From: CADEEN01 sp963816315
GTDB lineage: Bacteria > Pseudomonadota > Gammaproteobacteria > Burkholderiales > Burkholderiaceae_C
Direction of reading: 5' to 3'
NCBI GenBank assembly: GCA_963816315.1
Contig: CAWFJZ010000036.1
Span: forward strand, 1-64,000
DNA: 64,000 bases
A program made the translations under genes and the position numbers. This document shows, one piece after another, positions 30,882 through 41,342 of the stretch (position 1 is the stretch's first letter; each line of letters opens with the position of its first letter). The notes below the pieces were generated by a model, which saw nothing but the letters and a program-made list of their open reading frames with translations, was not told the DNA's origin and did no database searches.

Positions 30882-33800
30882 ACTGCTGCCTTTTCTGTAA
30901 ATACGCCTTCGAGCCGGTCTTCGAGTTCTTCGCCGGCGCTTTGCAGCGCGGCGAGGGTCTGTGCGTCGGGCTGCCAGTACTGGCGCGACGACGCTTCGAG
31001 CAAACGGTTGGCCACGCGTGCCGACGCGGTCGGGTTCAGCTTCGCCAGGCGCTCGCGCATGGCCGGGTCCAACATGAAGGTCTCGGTCAGTTGCTGATAG
31101 ACCCAGGGCTGCACCTGCCCGGTCGTCGCCGACCAGCCCATCGTGTTGGTGATGTGCGTTTCGATCTGGCGCACGCCCTCGTAGCCATGTTCGAGCATCG
31201 CCTCGTACGACTTCGGGTTCAGCACGCGCGTGCGCGCTTCGAGCGCGACCTGCTCGCGCAGCGAGCGCACGGCGCCGTCACCCTGCGTCTGGTCGCCGAT
31301 GTACACCGGCGGTGTAGCGCCACCTTTCGCGACCTTGACCGCCTGCGTGATGCCGCCGAGCGTGTCGAAATAGTTGTCCACCGTGGTCACGCCGAGCTCG
31401 ACCGAGTCGAGGTTCTGGTAGGTGAGCTTCACATCGGCCAGCATGGTTTGCAGCAGCGCGGTCTGCTGCACCGCGCGGCCGGTGCGGCCGTAGGCGAAGC
31501 CTTTGCGCCGCGTGTAGGTTTCGGCGAGTTCGCCCTCGTCGGTCCACTGGCTGCTCTCGACCAGGTTGTTGACGTTGGCGCCGTACGCGCCCTCGGCGTT
31601 GCCATAGACGCGCAGCGCCGCGATCTCGAGCGTGCAGCCATGCTCCTGCTGGTAGGCCAGCGCATGCTTGCGAATCCAGTTCTGCTCCAGCGGCTCGTCT
31701 TCAGCCGACGCGGCAAGGAACGCGGCCTCGGCAAGCAGCTTGATCTGCAGCGGCATCAGGTCGCGGAAGATGCCCGACAGCGTGATCACGACATCGACGC
31801 GCGGCCGGCCGAGTTCGGCCAGCGGGATCAGCGTCGCGCCTGCGATGCGGCCGTAGCTGTCGAAGCGCGGCAGCGCGCCCATCAGCGCCAGCGCCTGCGC
31901 GATCGGTGCGCCTTCGTTCTTCAGGTTGTCGCTGCCCCAGAGCACCATCGCGATCGACTCGGGCAACGCGTGGCCGTCGGCGGCATGGCGGTCGAGCAGC
32001 AACTGCGCCTGCTTGGCGCCGTCTTTGACCGCAAACGCGCTCGGGATGCGGAACGGATCGAAGCCGTGCATGTTGCGGCCGGTCGGCAGCACCGCCGGCG
32101 TGCGCAGGATGTCGCCGCCCGGCGACGGCCGGATGTAGCGGCCGTCGAGCGCGCGCAGCATCGCCGGCACTTCGGCGTCTTCGGCGAGCAGGTGGTTGGC
32201 GTGGGCCAGCTCCTGCATCAGCGCCAGCGTGTCGGCTGTCGTGCGGCATGCCGCCGATGTCCATCGCCTGCTCGGCGCTGTGTCCGGCCACCAGCGCTTC
32301 GACGGCATGGCGTTCGAGTTGGCGGCCATGCGAGGCCTCGACCATCGACAGCAGCAGCTCCGTGCGCTCGGCCGCGCTCGGCGCGCGGCCGGCGACGTGC
32401 AGGCCGTAGGGGATCAGCGTGTATTCGAGTTCGAGCATCTGCTCGGCCAGTTTGGCCACGCGCGCATCGGCATCGCCGTGGGCAGACGCGTTCCACACCG
32501 GCTCGGCGTCGGCGAGGTTGAGCACGACGGCCTGCGCCTGCAGCAGCGCCGCCATCTCGGCGCGCTCTGCGGCCTGCGGCGGCATGCCGCGCCAGCGGTC
32601 GATGCCGGCCTTCAAGTCATTGAGGCCCTTGTACAGACCGGACTGCGTGACGGGCGGCGTCAGGTAGCTGATCAGCGTGGCGCCACTGCGGCGCTTGGCG
32701 ATCGCGCCTTCCGACGGGTTGTTGGCGGCGTAGAGATAGATGTTCGGCAGGTCGTCGATCAGCCGGTCGGGCCAGCAGGCGCCGCTCATGCCGCTCTGTT
32801 TGCCGGGCATGAATTCGAGCGCGCCGTGGGTGCCGAAGTGCAGCACCGCGTCGGCGGCGAAGTCTTCGCGCAGGTAGCGGTAGAAGGCCGAGAACGCATG
32901 CGTGGGCGTCAGGCCTTTTTCGAACAGCAGGCGCATCGGGTCGCCTTCGTAGCCGAACGACGGTTGCACGCTGACCAGCACGTTGCCGAACTGTTTGCCG
33001 AGCACGAAGATGCCGCGGCCGTTGCTGAGCTGGCGGCCCGGCGCCGGGCCCCATTGCGCTTCGATCTGGTTCAGCCAGCGCTCGCGTTTGACATGGTCGT
33101 CGGTGGCGATCAGCGTGTGCACGTTGGCGTCGGCGCCATGCAGCTCGGCGTTGCCTTTGAGAATGCTCTCGCGCAATGCATCGACGCTGGCGGGCAGCTC
33201 GACGTTGTAGCCCTGCGCCTTCATCGCGGTCAGCGTGTGGAACAGCGACTCGAACACCGACAGGTAGGCGGCCGTGCCGACATTGCCGGCGTTCGGCGGG
33301 AAGTTGAAGATGACGATCGCCACCTTGCGCTCGGCGCGCTGGCCGCGCCGCAGCGCCACCAGCTTGGCCACACGCGCGGCCAGCATCTGCGCGCGCTCGG
33401 GGCAGCTGTGCATGTCCTGCGTCTGCTGATCGGCCGTGAAGGTGCAGGCGTGGTGGCAGCCGGTGCAGGTGACGCCGGGCGCGCCGGGGCGGCCGCCGAA
33501 GACTATCGGCGCCGTGGCGCCGTCGAGCTCGGGGATGGCGATCATGATCGTGCTCTCGACCGGCAGCAGGCCGCGCTCGGAAGCGCCCCACTGGTCGAGC
33601 GTCTGGAACTCGACCGGGTGCGCGGCGAGATACGGCACGTCGAGCTTGGCGAGCACGTCTTCGGCCGCCTTGGCATCGTTGTAGGCCGGGCCGCCGACGA
33701 GCGAGAAGCCGGTCAGCGAGATCACGGCATCGACGGTGACACGGCCATCGCTGTCGATGAAGTACTCGTCGATGGCAGGGCGTGCGTCGAGCCCGGCGGC

Positions 33801-34676
33801 AAACGCCGGCACGACGCGCAGGCCGCGCGCTTCGAGCGCGGCGATCACGCCGTCGTAATGCTTGGCGTTGTTCGACAGCAGGTACGAGCGCAGCAGCAGG
33901 ATGCCGACGGTGCCCTTGACCTCGCGTTGCGGCGGCAACGGCAGCGCGGCGGCATCGCTGCCCAGACGGCCGGCCAGGCGCGGGTGATAGACACCGACCT
34001 CGGGGTACTCGACCGGCGCGGTGGGCTTGAACAAGCCGCGCAAGACGCGGCGCGGACCGTCAGCGCCACGATCGACGACGTGGCGCACGAGGTTCAACAT
34101 GTTCTCGTCGGAGCCGCCGAGCCAGTACTGCAGCGTCAGGAAATACGCGCGCACGTCCTGCGCCGTGCCGGGGATGAAGCGCAGCATCTGCGGAATGCGG
34201 CGCAGCATCTTCATCTGCGCCGCGCCGCCGGTGGCCGCCTTGTCTTTGCCCGCGCCGCCGCGCAGCTTTTTCAGCAGCGCCATCGGGCCGCTGGCCGGCT
34301 TGCCCATGTCGAAGTGGCCGAGGCGCGTCAGCTTGACGACCTCGCTGGCCGACATCATGCAGATCATCGCGTCGCAGTGTTCGCGGCGCGCGCGCAGGTC
34401 GTCGAGGATCGGCAGGAAATGGTCTTCGAGGAAAAGCATGCCGGCAACGACGATGTCGGCCGCGGCGATGTCGGCCTTGCAGCGCGCCAGCGCGGCGGGG
34501 TGGCCGGCGAATTCGGACGCGGCATGCAGCGACAGCGTGAGGCCGGGCATCTCGCGCGCCAGCACTGCGCGTGCGCGCGCGGTGGCGCTCGCCAGGTGCG
34601 TGTCCATCGACACGATGACCAGCCGCAGCGGCGTGGTGTTGGCGGACTCAGCGGCTGAAGTGCGCTTTGGCGTCAT
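30878..34676 (-). CDS. bchH: Mg-chelatase subunit H, single frameshift
   Basis: Porphyrin-binding catalytic subunit, about 1265 residues, inserting Mg into protoporphyrin IX with BchID. It starts MTPKRTSAAE at ATG 34676, inside the end of bchB. Conserved stretches include IIAIPELDGATAPIVFGGR-type sequence (read as MIAIPELDGATAPIVFGG), FNFPPNAGNVGTAAYLSV and LHFGTHGALEFMPGKQ. One extra base near 32240 changes frame; the length is otherwise complete. Confidence 0.97.
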
Positions 34677-36249
34677 ACAGCGTTTCCACGGTGATCGTTG
34701 CGACACCTTTTTCGGTGGCGTAGCGCTCGGTGTTGCGTCGTGCCTTGCCGCGCACGAAAAACGGAATCTTTCCCAACTCGCGTTCGGCTTCGGGGGCCCA
34801 GCGGGCGATGATCTGTTCGGCTTCACTGCCTCCGTTCGGGCTGAGCTTGTCGAAGCGCTGCGCGGGCACATCCCGATCGTCCTGAGCCTGTCGAAGGGCG
34901 GGCTCAGTGCGAACGGAGGTGGCCGGTGTGTGACCATGCCCCAGATGCGACGCCGCCGCATCGCCATGAAACTCGAAGTCGTCCCTGAACATGTGCAGCA
35001 GGTGCTCTTCCAGACCCATCATCAGCGGATGCACCCAGGTGTCGAACAACACGTTCGCGCCTTCGAAACCCATCTGCGGCGAGTAGCGCGCCGGAAAGTC
35101 CTGCACGTGCACGGGAGCCGAGATGACGGCGCACGGGATGCCCAGGCGCTTGGCGATGTGGCGCTCCATCTGCGTGCCGAGCACGAGCTCGGGTTGCGCT
35201 TCGGCGACCTTGGCTTCGATCTCCAGATAGTCGTCGCTGATCAGCGGCTCGACGCCGTAGAGCTTGGCGGCCTCGCGGACCTCGCGTGCGAACTCGCGGC
35301 TGTAGGTGCCCAGGCCGACCACCGTGAAGCCGAGTTCGCGCGAGGCGACGCGCGCGGCGGCGACGGCATGCGTGGCGTCGCCGAAGATGAAGACGCGCTT
35401 GCCGGTGAGGTAGGTCGAATCGACCGAGCGCGAGTACCAGGTGGCGCGGCCTTCGTCTTGTGGCGGCACGTCGATGCCGGCCAGCGCGCAGACTTCGGCG
35501 ATGAACTCGCGCGTGGCGCCGACACCGATGGGGATGACCTTCGTCGCCGGCTGCTGATGGGTCCGTGTGAGCCAGGTCGCCGCAGTGTTGGCAGTTTCGG
35601 GATACATCACAACGTTGAAGTCGGCGTCGGCCAGCCGCGCCAGATCGGCCGGTGTGGCATCGAGCGGCGCGACGACGTTGATCGTGATGCCGAGTTGTTC
35701 GATCAGCGAACGGATTTCGCGCAGATCGTCGCGGTGGCGGAAGCCGAGCGCGGTCGGGCCGAGGATGTTGCAGCTCGGCTTCTCGCCACGCACGCGCGGC
35801 TCGGCGCGCGCCGGGCACATCGTGCGCACGAGGCGATAGAACGTCTCCGCCGCCGCCCAGTTCTCCTTGCGCTGATAAGACGGCAGTTCGAGCGGGATCA
35901 CCGGCACCGGCAGGTTCAGCGCCTGCGCCAGACCGCCCGGGTCGTCCTGAATCAGCTCGGCGGTGCATGACGCGCCGACCAGCATCGCCTGCGGCTTGAA
36001 GCGCTCGTAGGCTTCGCGCGCCGCGGTCTTGAAGAGTTCGGCCGTGTCGCCGCCGAGGTCACGCGCCTGGAACGTCGTGTAGGTGACCGGCGGGCGGTGG
36101 TTGCGGCGCTCGATCATCGTGAACAGCAGGTCGGCGTAGGTGTCGCCCTGCGGTGCATGCAACACGTAGTGCACGCCCTTCATCGCGGTGGCGATGCGCA
36201 TCGCGCCGACATGTGTTGGGCCTTCGTAGGTCCAGAGGGTGAGTTGCAT
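34648..36249 (-). CDS. bchB: dark protochlorophyllide reductase subunit B with inserted palindrome
   Basis: Catalytic partner of BchN, 533 residues in one frame. The cluster-ligand Asp lies in QGDTYADLL; SCTAELIQDD and DATHAVAAARVASRE are typical. The C-terminal domain (WAPEAERELGKIPFFVRGKA) binds substrate. Between HLGHGHTPAT and that domain the DNA carries a palindromic repeat, translated as about 30 extra residues (TEPALRQAQDDRD, then RFDKLSPNG). It overlaps bchH; its ATG is adjacent to the bchN stop. Confidence 0.97.
   Translation of the reverse strand: MQLTLWTYEGPTHVGAMRIATAMKGVHYVLHAPQGDTYADLLFTMIERRNHRPPVTYTTFQARDLGGDTAELFKTAAREAYERFKPQAMLVGASCTAELIQDDPGGLAQALNLPVPVIPLELPSYQRKENWAAAETFYRLVRTMCPARAEPRVRGEKPSCNILGPTALGFRHRDDLREIRSLIEQLGITINVVAPLDATPADLARLADADFNVVMYPETANTAATWLTRTHQQPATKVIPIGVGATREFIAEVCALAGIDVPPQDEGRATWYSRSVDSTYLTGKRVFIFGDATHAVAAARVASRELGFTVVGLGTYSREFAREVREAAKLYGVEPLISDDYLEIEAKVAEAQPELVLGTQMERHIAKRLGIPCAVISAPVHVQDFPARYSPQMGFEGANVLFDTWVHPLMMGLEEHLLHMFRDDFEFHGDAAASHLGHGHTPATSVRTEPALRQAQDDRDVPAQRFDKLSPNGGSEAEQIIARWAPEAERELGKIPFFVRGKARRNTERYATEKGVATITVETLYDAKAHFSR
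34829..34919. repeat. palindromic repeat inserted in frame in bchB
   Basis: A 91-base element bounded by inverted CCTCCGTTCG / CGAACGGAGG. Its left arm, GTTCGGGCTGAGCTTGTCGA plus AG, matches an arm of the element in bchD, and it holds an internal CCTGAGCCTGTCGAAGG. The reading frame stays open through it. This is the widespread 'RPELVEG/FDKLSPNG' type of intragenic repeat. Confidence 0.85.
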
Positions 36250-36250
36250 G

Positions 36251-37543
36251 TCAGGCCACCAGCCTCGTTGCGCCGATCGAGCGGCCGCGTGAACAAACCC
36301 AGCGAGGTCCGTCGCCTGCTCGAAGCCGTGCACCGGCGAGAAGACGAGCTCGATCGACCACTTGGTCGTCATGCCCTCGGCTTCGAGCGGATTGGCCAGG
36401 CCGAGGCCGCAGACGACGATGTCGGGCTTGGCGGCGCGGCAGCGATCCAGCTGGCGCTCGACGTCTTGGCCTTCGGAGAGCTGCGTGCCGGCCGGCAGCA
36501 GCGCCAGCTCGCGGTCGAGCAGCTTGGCGTGCAGATATGGGCTGCCGACTTCGACCAGCACCATGCCGAGTTCGCGCGACAGAAAACGCGCCAGCGGCAC
36601 TTCGAGCTGCGAGTCGGGGAAGAAGAAGATGCGCTTGCCTTGCAGTTCGAGGCGCTGCCGCGCGAGAGCCCGCGCCGCGCGTTCGCGCTTCGGGCCGACG
36701 ACGTTGGCAAACTTCGTCGGCTCGGTTTGTTGACGGCCCCACGCGTTCCACGCCGCGCGCAGCCACTCGGTCGTGCCTTCGGCGCCGAACGGGAAGGGGG
36801 CCGACAGGCGCTCGGCGCCGCGCGCTTCGAGCGCACGCAGCGTGTCGGCGAGGAAAGGCTGCGCGATCAGCAGCTTGGTGTTCGCGCCGACGGGTGGCAG
36901 GTCGCGCGACTGGCGCGGCGGCAGGAAGTGCACCGGGCCGATGCCGAGCTCTTCGAACAGGCGGCGGAACTGGTCTTCGACCACGTCGGCCAGCGCGCCG
37001 ACGACGAGCAGGTTGCGCTCGTCGCGTGGCCGGCAGTTGCGGCACCAGCGACGCGAGGCACGCGTCTTCGCCCTGCGTGAACGTGGTCTCGATGCCGCTG
37101 CCCGAGTAGTTGAGGATGCGCACGTTCGGCGAAAACGTCTGCGACAACCGCGCTGCGGCGCGCGACAGGTCGAGCTTGATCACCTCCGACGGGCACGAGC
37201 CGACCAAGAACAGCATCTTGATGTCGGGCCGGCGCGCCAGCAACTGCGTCACCACGCGGTCGAGCTCGGTGTTGGCGTCGGCGAGGCCCGCGAGATCGCG
37301 CTCGTCGATGATCGCCGTGGCGAAGCGCGGCTCGGCAAAGATCATCACGCCGGCGGCAGATTGAATCAGGTGCGCGCAGGTGCGCGAGCCGACGACGAGG
37401 AAGAACGCGTCCTGGATCTTGCGGTGCAGCCAGACGATGCCGGTGAGGCCGCAGAAGACTTCGCGCTGTCCGCGTTGCTTGATGACGGCCGGTGTGGCGC
37501 AACCCTCGCTGCGCTCGGCCACGAGCGGGATGACTGGTGTCAT
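36251..37543 (-). CDS. bchN: dark protochlorophyllide reductase subunit N, frameshifted
   Basis: Forms the BchNB heterotetramer with BchB. Three cluster cysteines are visible: FCGLTGIVWLHRKI, SRTCAHLIQSAAG and LVGSCPSEVIKLD. Shifts near 37040 and 36300 change frame in mid-protein and at the end. ATG 37543 overlaps the bchF stop. An earlier in-frame Met at 37684 lies inside bchF and is rejected. Confidence 0.95.
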   Translation of the reverse strand: MTPVIPLVAERSEGCATPAVIKQRGQREVFCGLTGIVWLHRKIQDAFFLVVGSRTCAHLIQSAAGVMIFAEPRFATAIIDERDLAGLADANTELDRVVTQLLARRPDIKMLFLVGSCPSEVIKLDLSRAAARLSQTFSPNVRILNYSGSGIETTFTQGEDACLASLVPQLPATRRAQPARRRRAGRRGRRPVPPPVRRARHRPGALPAAAPVARPATRRREHQAADRAAFPRRHAACARSARRRAPVGPLPVRRRRHDRVAARGVERVGPSTNRADEVCQRRRPEARTRGAGSRAAAPRTARQAHLLLPRLAARSAAGAFSVARTRHGAGRSRQPISARQAARPRAGAAAGRHAALRRPRRRAPAGSLPRRQARHRRLRPRPGQSARSRGHDDQVVDRARLLAGARLRAGDGPRWVCSRGRSIGATRLVA

Positions 37544-38040
37544 GCCAGGGCCCCGCCCAACCGCGCCGCGCGCAGCTTCAACAAGAACTGCGCCGCGTTG
37601 ATCACGTACGAGGTGTAGGCCGCCAGCGCCAGCAGCATCTGCGAGCGCGCATCGAGCCAGCCGGTGAACATCGCAATCAAGCAAGCCGTGTGCAAGGCCA
37701 GCACCAGCATGCTCACCACGTCTTCCCAGAAGAATGCCGGCGCAAACAGCCAGCGGCCGAAGACGACTTTCTCCCAGACGCTGCCGGTGACCATGATCGT
37801 GTACAGCAGGGCGGTCTTGACGACGAACGACACGCTGGCCGCGAACAGGCCCTCGCCGGTGGCGAGATAACGCAGCACGAAGAACAGGCTGACGGCGCAG
37901 GCCACGAACTGCACGGGGGCGAGCACGCCCTGGACCACGGTCCAGACCGACGCGTCACGCCGCTGGCGCTCCGCGGCGGAGTACAGCGGCGTGTGTCCGT
38001 TGGTTTGCACAGTCATCGAGTGGGCCCGCAGCGAAGTCAT
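37540..38040 (-). CDS. bchF: 3-vinyl bacteriochlorophyllide hydratase
   Basis: Hydrates the C3 vinyl group of BChlide. Four membrane helices with the conserved VFGRWLFAPAFFWEDVVSML and AYTSYVINAAQFLLKLRAAR. ATG 38040 (AGGAG 11 bases upstream) and 38016 are possible starts; family members have a variable N-terminus. It is the first gene of the long minus-strand operon. Confidence 0.95.
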   Translation of the reverse strand: MTSLRAHSMTVQTNGHTPLYSAAERQRRDASVWTVVQGVLAPVQFVACAVSLFFVLRYLATGEGLFAASVSFVVKTALLYTIMVTGSVWEKVVFGRWLFAPAFFWEDVVSMLVLALHTACLIAMFTGWLDARSQMLLALAAYTSYVINAAQFLLKLRAARLGGALA

Positions 38041-38068
38041 GAAGCAGCGCGCTCCTGTTGTTGCCCCC

Positions 38069-38125
38069 AGACTAGATCGGCTCGGCCAAAGTGTCAATCG
38101 AGATGGACGTAAACATGGCTTGACA
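38069..38125. promoter_or_regulatory. bchF promoter and tandem PpsR-like operators
   Basis: On the minus strand TTGACA (38097-38092) and TAGTCT (38074-38069) are spaced 17 bases and would drive the bchF operon. Two TGT-N12-ACA-like sites, each one base off, abut here: TGT-N12-ACG at 38092-38109 and CGT-N12-ACA at 38108-38125. The first covers the -35. They could also serve the divergent aerR-ppsR unit. Confidence 0.65.
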
Positions 38126-38345
38126 TATTGGCGTCTGTTTTCGATCATTGGCTGCATCCGTCCAGCCGGACGCGCGACAGCCGTTGTGCGCACCGGTGGC
38201 GACGCAAGGAAGCACAGATGCAATACCGGATTGCCCTGATGTCCAAGACGTTGTTGCAACGCGGCATGTCCGCGTTCACTGTGCGCCAGGCGGGAAAACC
38301 CCGCCCATATGCCCAAGACACACGAGCCTTCGAGGAGTACAACCC

Positions 38346-39381
38346 ATGAGCGCCGTCTCCGTGCAAATGCAGTACCCGAACAACAGCCATCGGGAGCATC
38401 GAGTCGGTTCACGGCGCGCGTTGAAGTTCATAACGCCCGTCGTGCGCTGGCCCGCGAAGGCAGCGGCGAATGAGGATCAGGAGACGCAGTACATGTCGTC
38501 CGGTTCTTCGAGGGACCACGCACGAGAGGAGTGCGAGTCCCTTCCGTCCAGTTGGACGCCAGCGAACGGCTCGCAGGGCTCGGCATGGCCGACCGCGCTG
38601 GCCGAGCGCTCGGACGCCAAGGCGCGCTTGTCGCAAGCTCGCGCAGGCGCTCGAGTCCGACGTCATTCCGCGCCTGGTCGGCGCGCACGGCAAACAGCCG
38701 CGCGCCGCCGTGCACCTGGAGCCGCGCGAGATCGAGGGCTTCGTCGGCCTGCTGCGCAACGGCACCGATGCCGAACTGGCCGCCGCGGTGGCCGCCGCGC
38801 ACCGCCGCGGCCTGGCGGTCGAGGCGATCTTTCTCGAGCTGTTCGCGCCGTCCGCACGCCTGCTCGGCGAGTTGTGGGTGGCCGACCGCTGCGACTTCTC
38901 CACCGTGACGATCTGCCTCGGCCGCCTGCAGCGCCTGCTGCGCGAGTGGAGCCCGGCCTTCGGCACCGAAGTCGAGCACCCGGCCAACGGCCGCCGCATC
39001 CTGCTGGCGCAACACACCGAAGAGCAGCACAGCTTCGGCCTGTCGATGGTGGCGGAGTTCTTCCGCCGTGCCGGCTGGGAGGTGTTGGGCGGCGTCGGCG
39101 GTGCGGTGCCCGACCCGTCGGCGCAGGTCTCGCGCGAGTGGTTCGATGCCGTCGGCTTTTCGATCGGCAGCGAAACGCGTATAGACTGGTTGAAGGAGCG
39201 AATCGCCCAGGTGCGCAAGGTCACGCGCAACCGCTCGGTGGTCGTGTTGGTAGGTGGGCCGTTGTTCGTGCTGCAACCCGCGTGGGCCCAGTCGGTTGGG
39301 GCTGACGCGTCGGGGCACGACGGTGGGCAAGCGCCGAAGTTGGCGGAGGATCTTCTCGCAACACACCTCGTGCGCCGCTGA
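38346..39381 (+). CDS. aerR: AerR-type cobalamin-binding regulator, start uncertain
   Basis: The C-terminal half is a B12-binding domain of the AerR/CarH kind: HTEEQHSFGLSMVAEFFRRA contains the candidate cobalamin-ligand His, and SETRIDWLKERIAQVRKV follows. The helical four-helix region starts about KLAQALESDVIPRL. AerR modifies PpsR/CrtJ repression in a light-dependent way in Rhodobacter. ATG 38346 has GAGGAG eight bases upstream but needs a frame shift near 38625; ATG 38492 or GTG 38531 are alternatives. It lies directly before ppsR. Confidence 0.85.
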
Positions 39382-39536
39382 CCTGCCCTGAGCGTTGGCT
39401 CAGTCACGTCTTCAGGACCCACGAGGAACCGACCGATGAACACGGTGGCCCGCCAGCGCCGCACGCTGCACACGTTTTTTCGTCGCCGTCATCGCCGTAC
39501 CGACAGCTTCTCGCAACACCTCCAGCCCTGCGCGAC

Positions 39537-41055
39537 ATGAGCCGGGGCGCCAAGACCCCGCCCGCTGAAGCGCCGCTGCTGCCGCGCGAGCTCGACGCTG
39601 CGCAGGCGCAGCGCCTGATCGACGCCGCCGGCGAGATCGCGCTCGTGCTCGACGGCGACGGCGCCGTGCTCGACGTGCGTGCGCACGACCGCGAGCTGCA
39701 GAAGACCGCCAAGCGGGCCTGGGTCGGCAAGGCCTGGGCCGACACGGTTCATGCCGACAGCCGCGACAAAGTGGCCGACCTGCTGGCGCGCGCGCTGGCC
39801 GACGAGCCCGCCCTGCCGCGCCAGGTCAACCACCCGGCGGCGTCGGGCCCGGACCTGCCGGTGCTCTACACCGCCGTGCGCGTGGCCGGCAGCGCGCGCG
39901 GGCCCAGCGCCGCGGCGCGCGTGCTGGCCCTCGGCCGCGACCTGCGCGACAACTTCACGCTGCAGCGCCGCCTGGTCGATGCCCAGCAGACGATGGAGCG
40001 CGACTACTGGCGCTTTCGCGAAGCCGAGACGCGCTACCGCAACCTCTTCCAGGCGTCGGCCGAGGCGGTGCTGATCGCCGACGGCGCGACGCTGCGCATC
40101 GTCGAGGCCAACCCGGCCGCGCTGGCGCTGCTGGCCGGCGGCACCGGCGCGCAAGCCAGCACCAAGGCGCCGAAGGTCGTCGGCGCCACGTTGGCCTCGT
40201 TGTTTGCCGCAGCGGCCGCCGAGCCGCTGGCCGCGGCCGTTGCCGCCGCGCGCAGCCTGGGCAAACACGAACGCCTGTCGGCCACGCTCGCCGCCGCGGC
40301 GCTCGGCGTGGCCGTGTCGCTGGCTTCGTTCCGACAGGAGCAGGCGTCGTTCCTGCTCGTGCGGCTGGCGCCGCTGGTCTCGGCCGAGCACAAGCGCATC
40401 AAGGGCGAACCCGCGGGGCAGGGCAAGGCCTGGCGGCGGCCGGCTTCGAGTCGGCCTTCGTGCGCAACGCCGCCGATGCGCTGGCCTTCACCGACGGCGC
40501 CGGCCGCGTGGTCGCGGTCAACCGCGCCTTCGCGCGCCTGGCGCAGTTGTCGAGCGAAGAGCAGGCCCGCGGCGAGCCGCTCGACCGCTGGCTCGGCCGC
40601 ACGGGGTCGAGATGTCGGTGCTGCTGGCCAACCTGCGCGACAGCGGCGCCGCAGGCCTGTTTTCCACCGAGCTGCGCGGCGTGCTCGGCCTGGTCACCGA
40701 CGTCGAGATCGCCGCGTCGGCGCTCGATGCCGGCGCAGCCCCGGGTGCGGCAGCCTTCGCCTTTGCCGTGCGCGACGTCGGCCGCCGCCTGGCGCCCAGC
40801 GAGCAGTCGCTGCCGACCAAGGTGCCGCAGTCGGTGGCGCAGCTCACCGAGCTCGTCGGCCGCGTGCCCTTGAAGCAGATCGTCGCCGAGACCAGCGACC
40901 TGATCGAGCGCCTGTCGATCGAAACGGCGCTGACGATGACCAAGGACAACCGCGCCATGGCCGCGCAACTGCTCGGCCTGTCGCGGCAGAGCCTGTACGT
41001 CAAGCTGAGGCGGTTCGGCATGGGCGGCTTGGAGCAGAGCGACGAGCTCCATTGA
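39537..41055 (+). CDS. ppsR: PpsR/CrtJ redox and light repressor, frameshifted
   Basis: Represses bch, crt and puc under oxygen. An N-terminal PAS (IALVLDGDGAVLDVRAHDRE), a glutamine-containing linker helix (RRLVDAQQTMERDYW), two further PAS domains (NLFQASAEAVLIADGATLRI; FVRNAADALAFTDGAGRVVA) and a Fis-type HTH (LLGLSRQSLYVKLRRFGMGG) are visible. Shifts near 40435 and 40605 lie in the third PAS. I see no conserved Cys of the Rhodobacter redox type in the HTH region. It ends at TGA 41053-41055. Confidence 0.94.
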
Positions 41056-41057
41056 CC

Positions 41058-41215
41058 CCCCCGAAGCGGCTTCGCCGCCTCCCCCGGGGGCCGAGCCCGG
41101 ACACAAACAGTCCAGTGGACTGTTTGTGCCTGGCGAGGAGCGCGAGCACTGCGAGCGCGCGGCCTGCAAGGAGCGCCAGCGGCCGGGCGAAGCCCGATCC
41201 GCGGCGTTTGCTTGA
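41058..41215. repeat. dispersed G/C-rich repeat with perfect palindrome
   Basis: Begins CCCCCCGAAGCGGCTTCGCC and ends with GCGAAGCCCGATCCGCGGCG, wording shared with the elements at 46.4 and 63.5 kb. In its centre (41102-41128) is a perfect hairpin, arms CACAAACAGTCC / GGACTGTTTGTG around AGT. It may terminate ppsR transcription. Confidence 0.7.
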
Positions 41216-41295
41216 AGGGCCTTGCGTCTCATGCGCTTCGTGTGATGCGCGGCGCTACAGACCGCTGACATCGACGCCGGGTTGACACTTTAGAG

Positions 41296-41313
41296 TGTAA
41301 ATCTCAGTTGACG
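41296..41313 (+). promoter_or_regulatory. PpsR-like operator before bchG
   Basis: TGTAAATCTCAGTTGACG is TGT-N12-ACG, one base off TGT-N12-ACA, 30 bases before the bchG ATG. A TTGACA lies at 41282-41287, but no well-spaced -10 was found. Confidence 0.5.
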
Positions 41314-41342
41314 TTCAGCGGTGTCAGGCGCAACATGCACTG

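Noticed and set aside
36251..37684. Longer bchN from an upstream Met at 37684
   Set aside because: The extension lies inside bchF; the conserved start MTPVIPL is at 37543.
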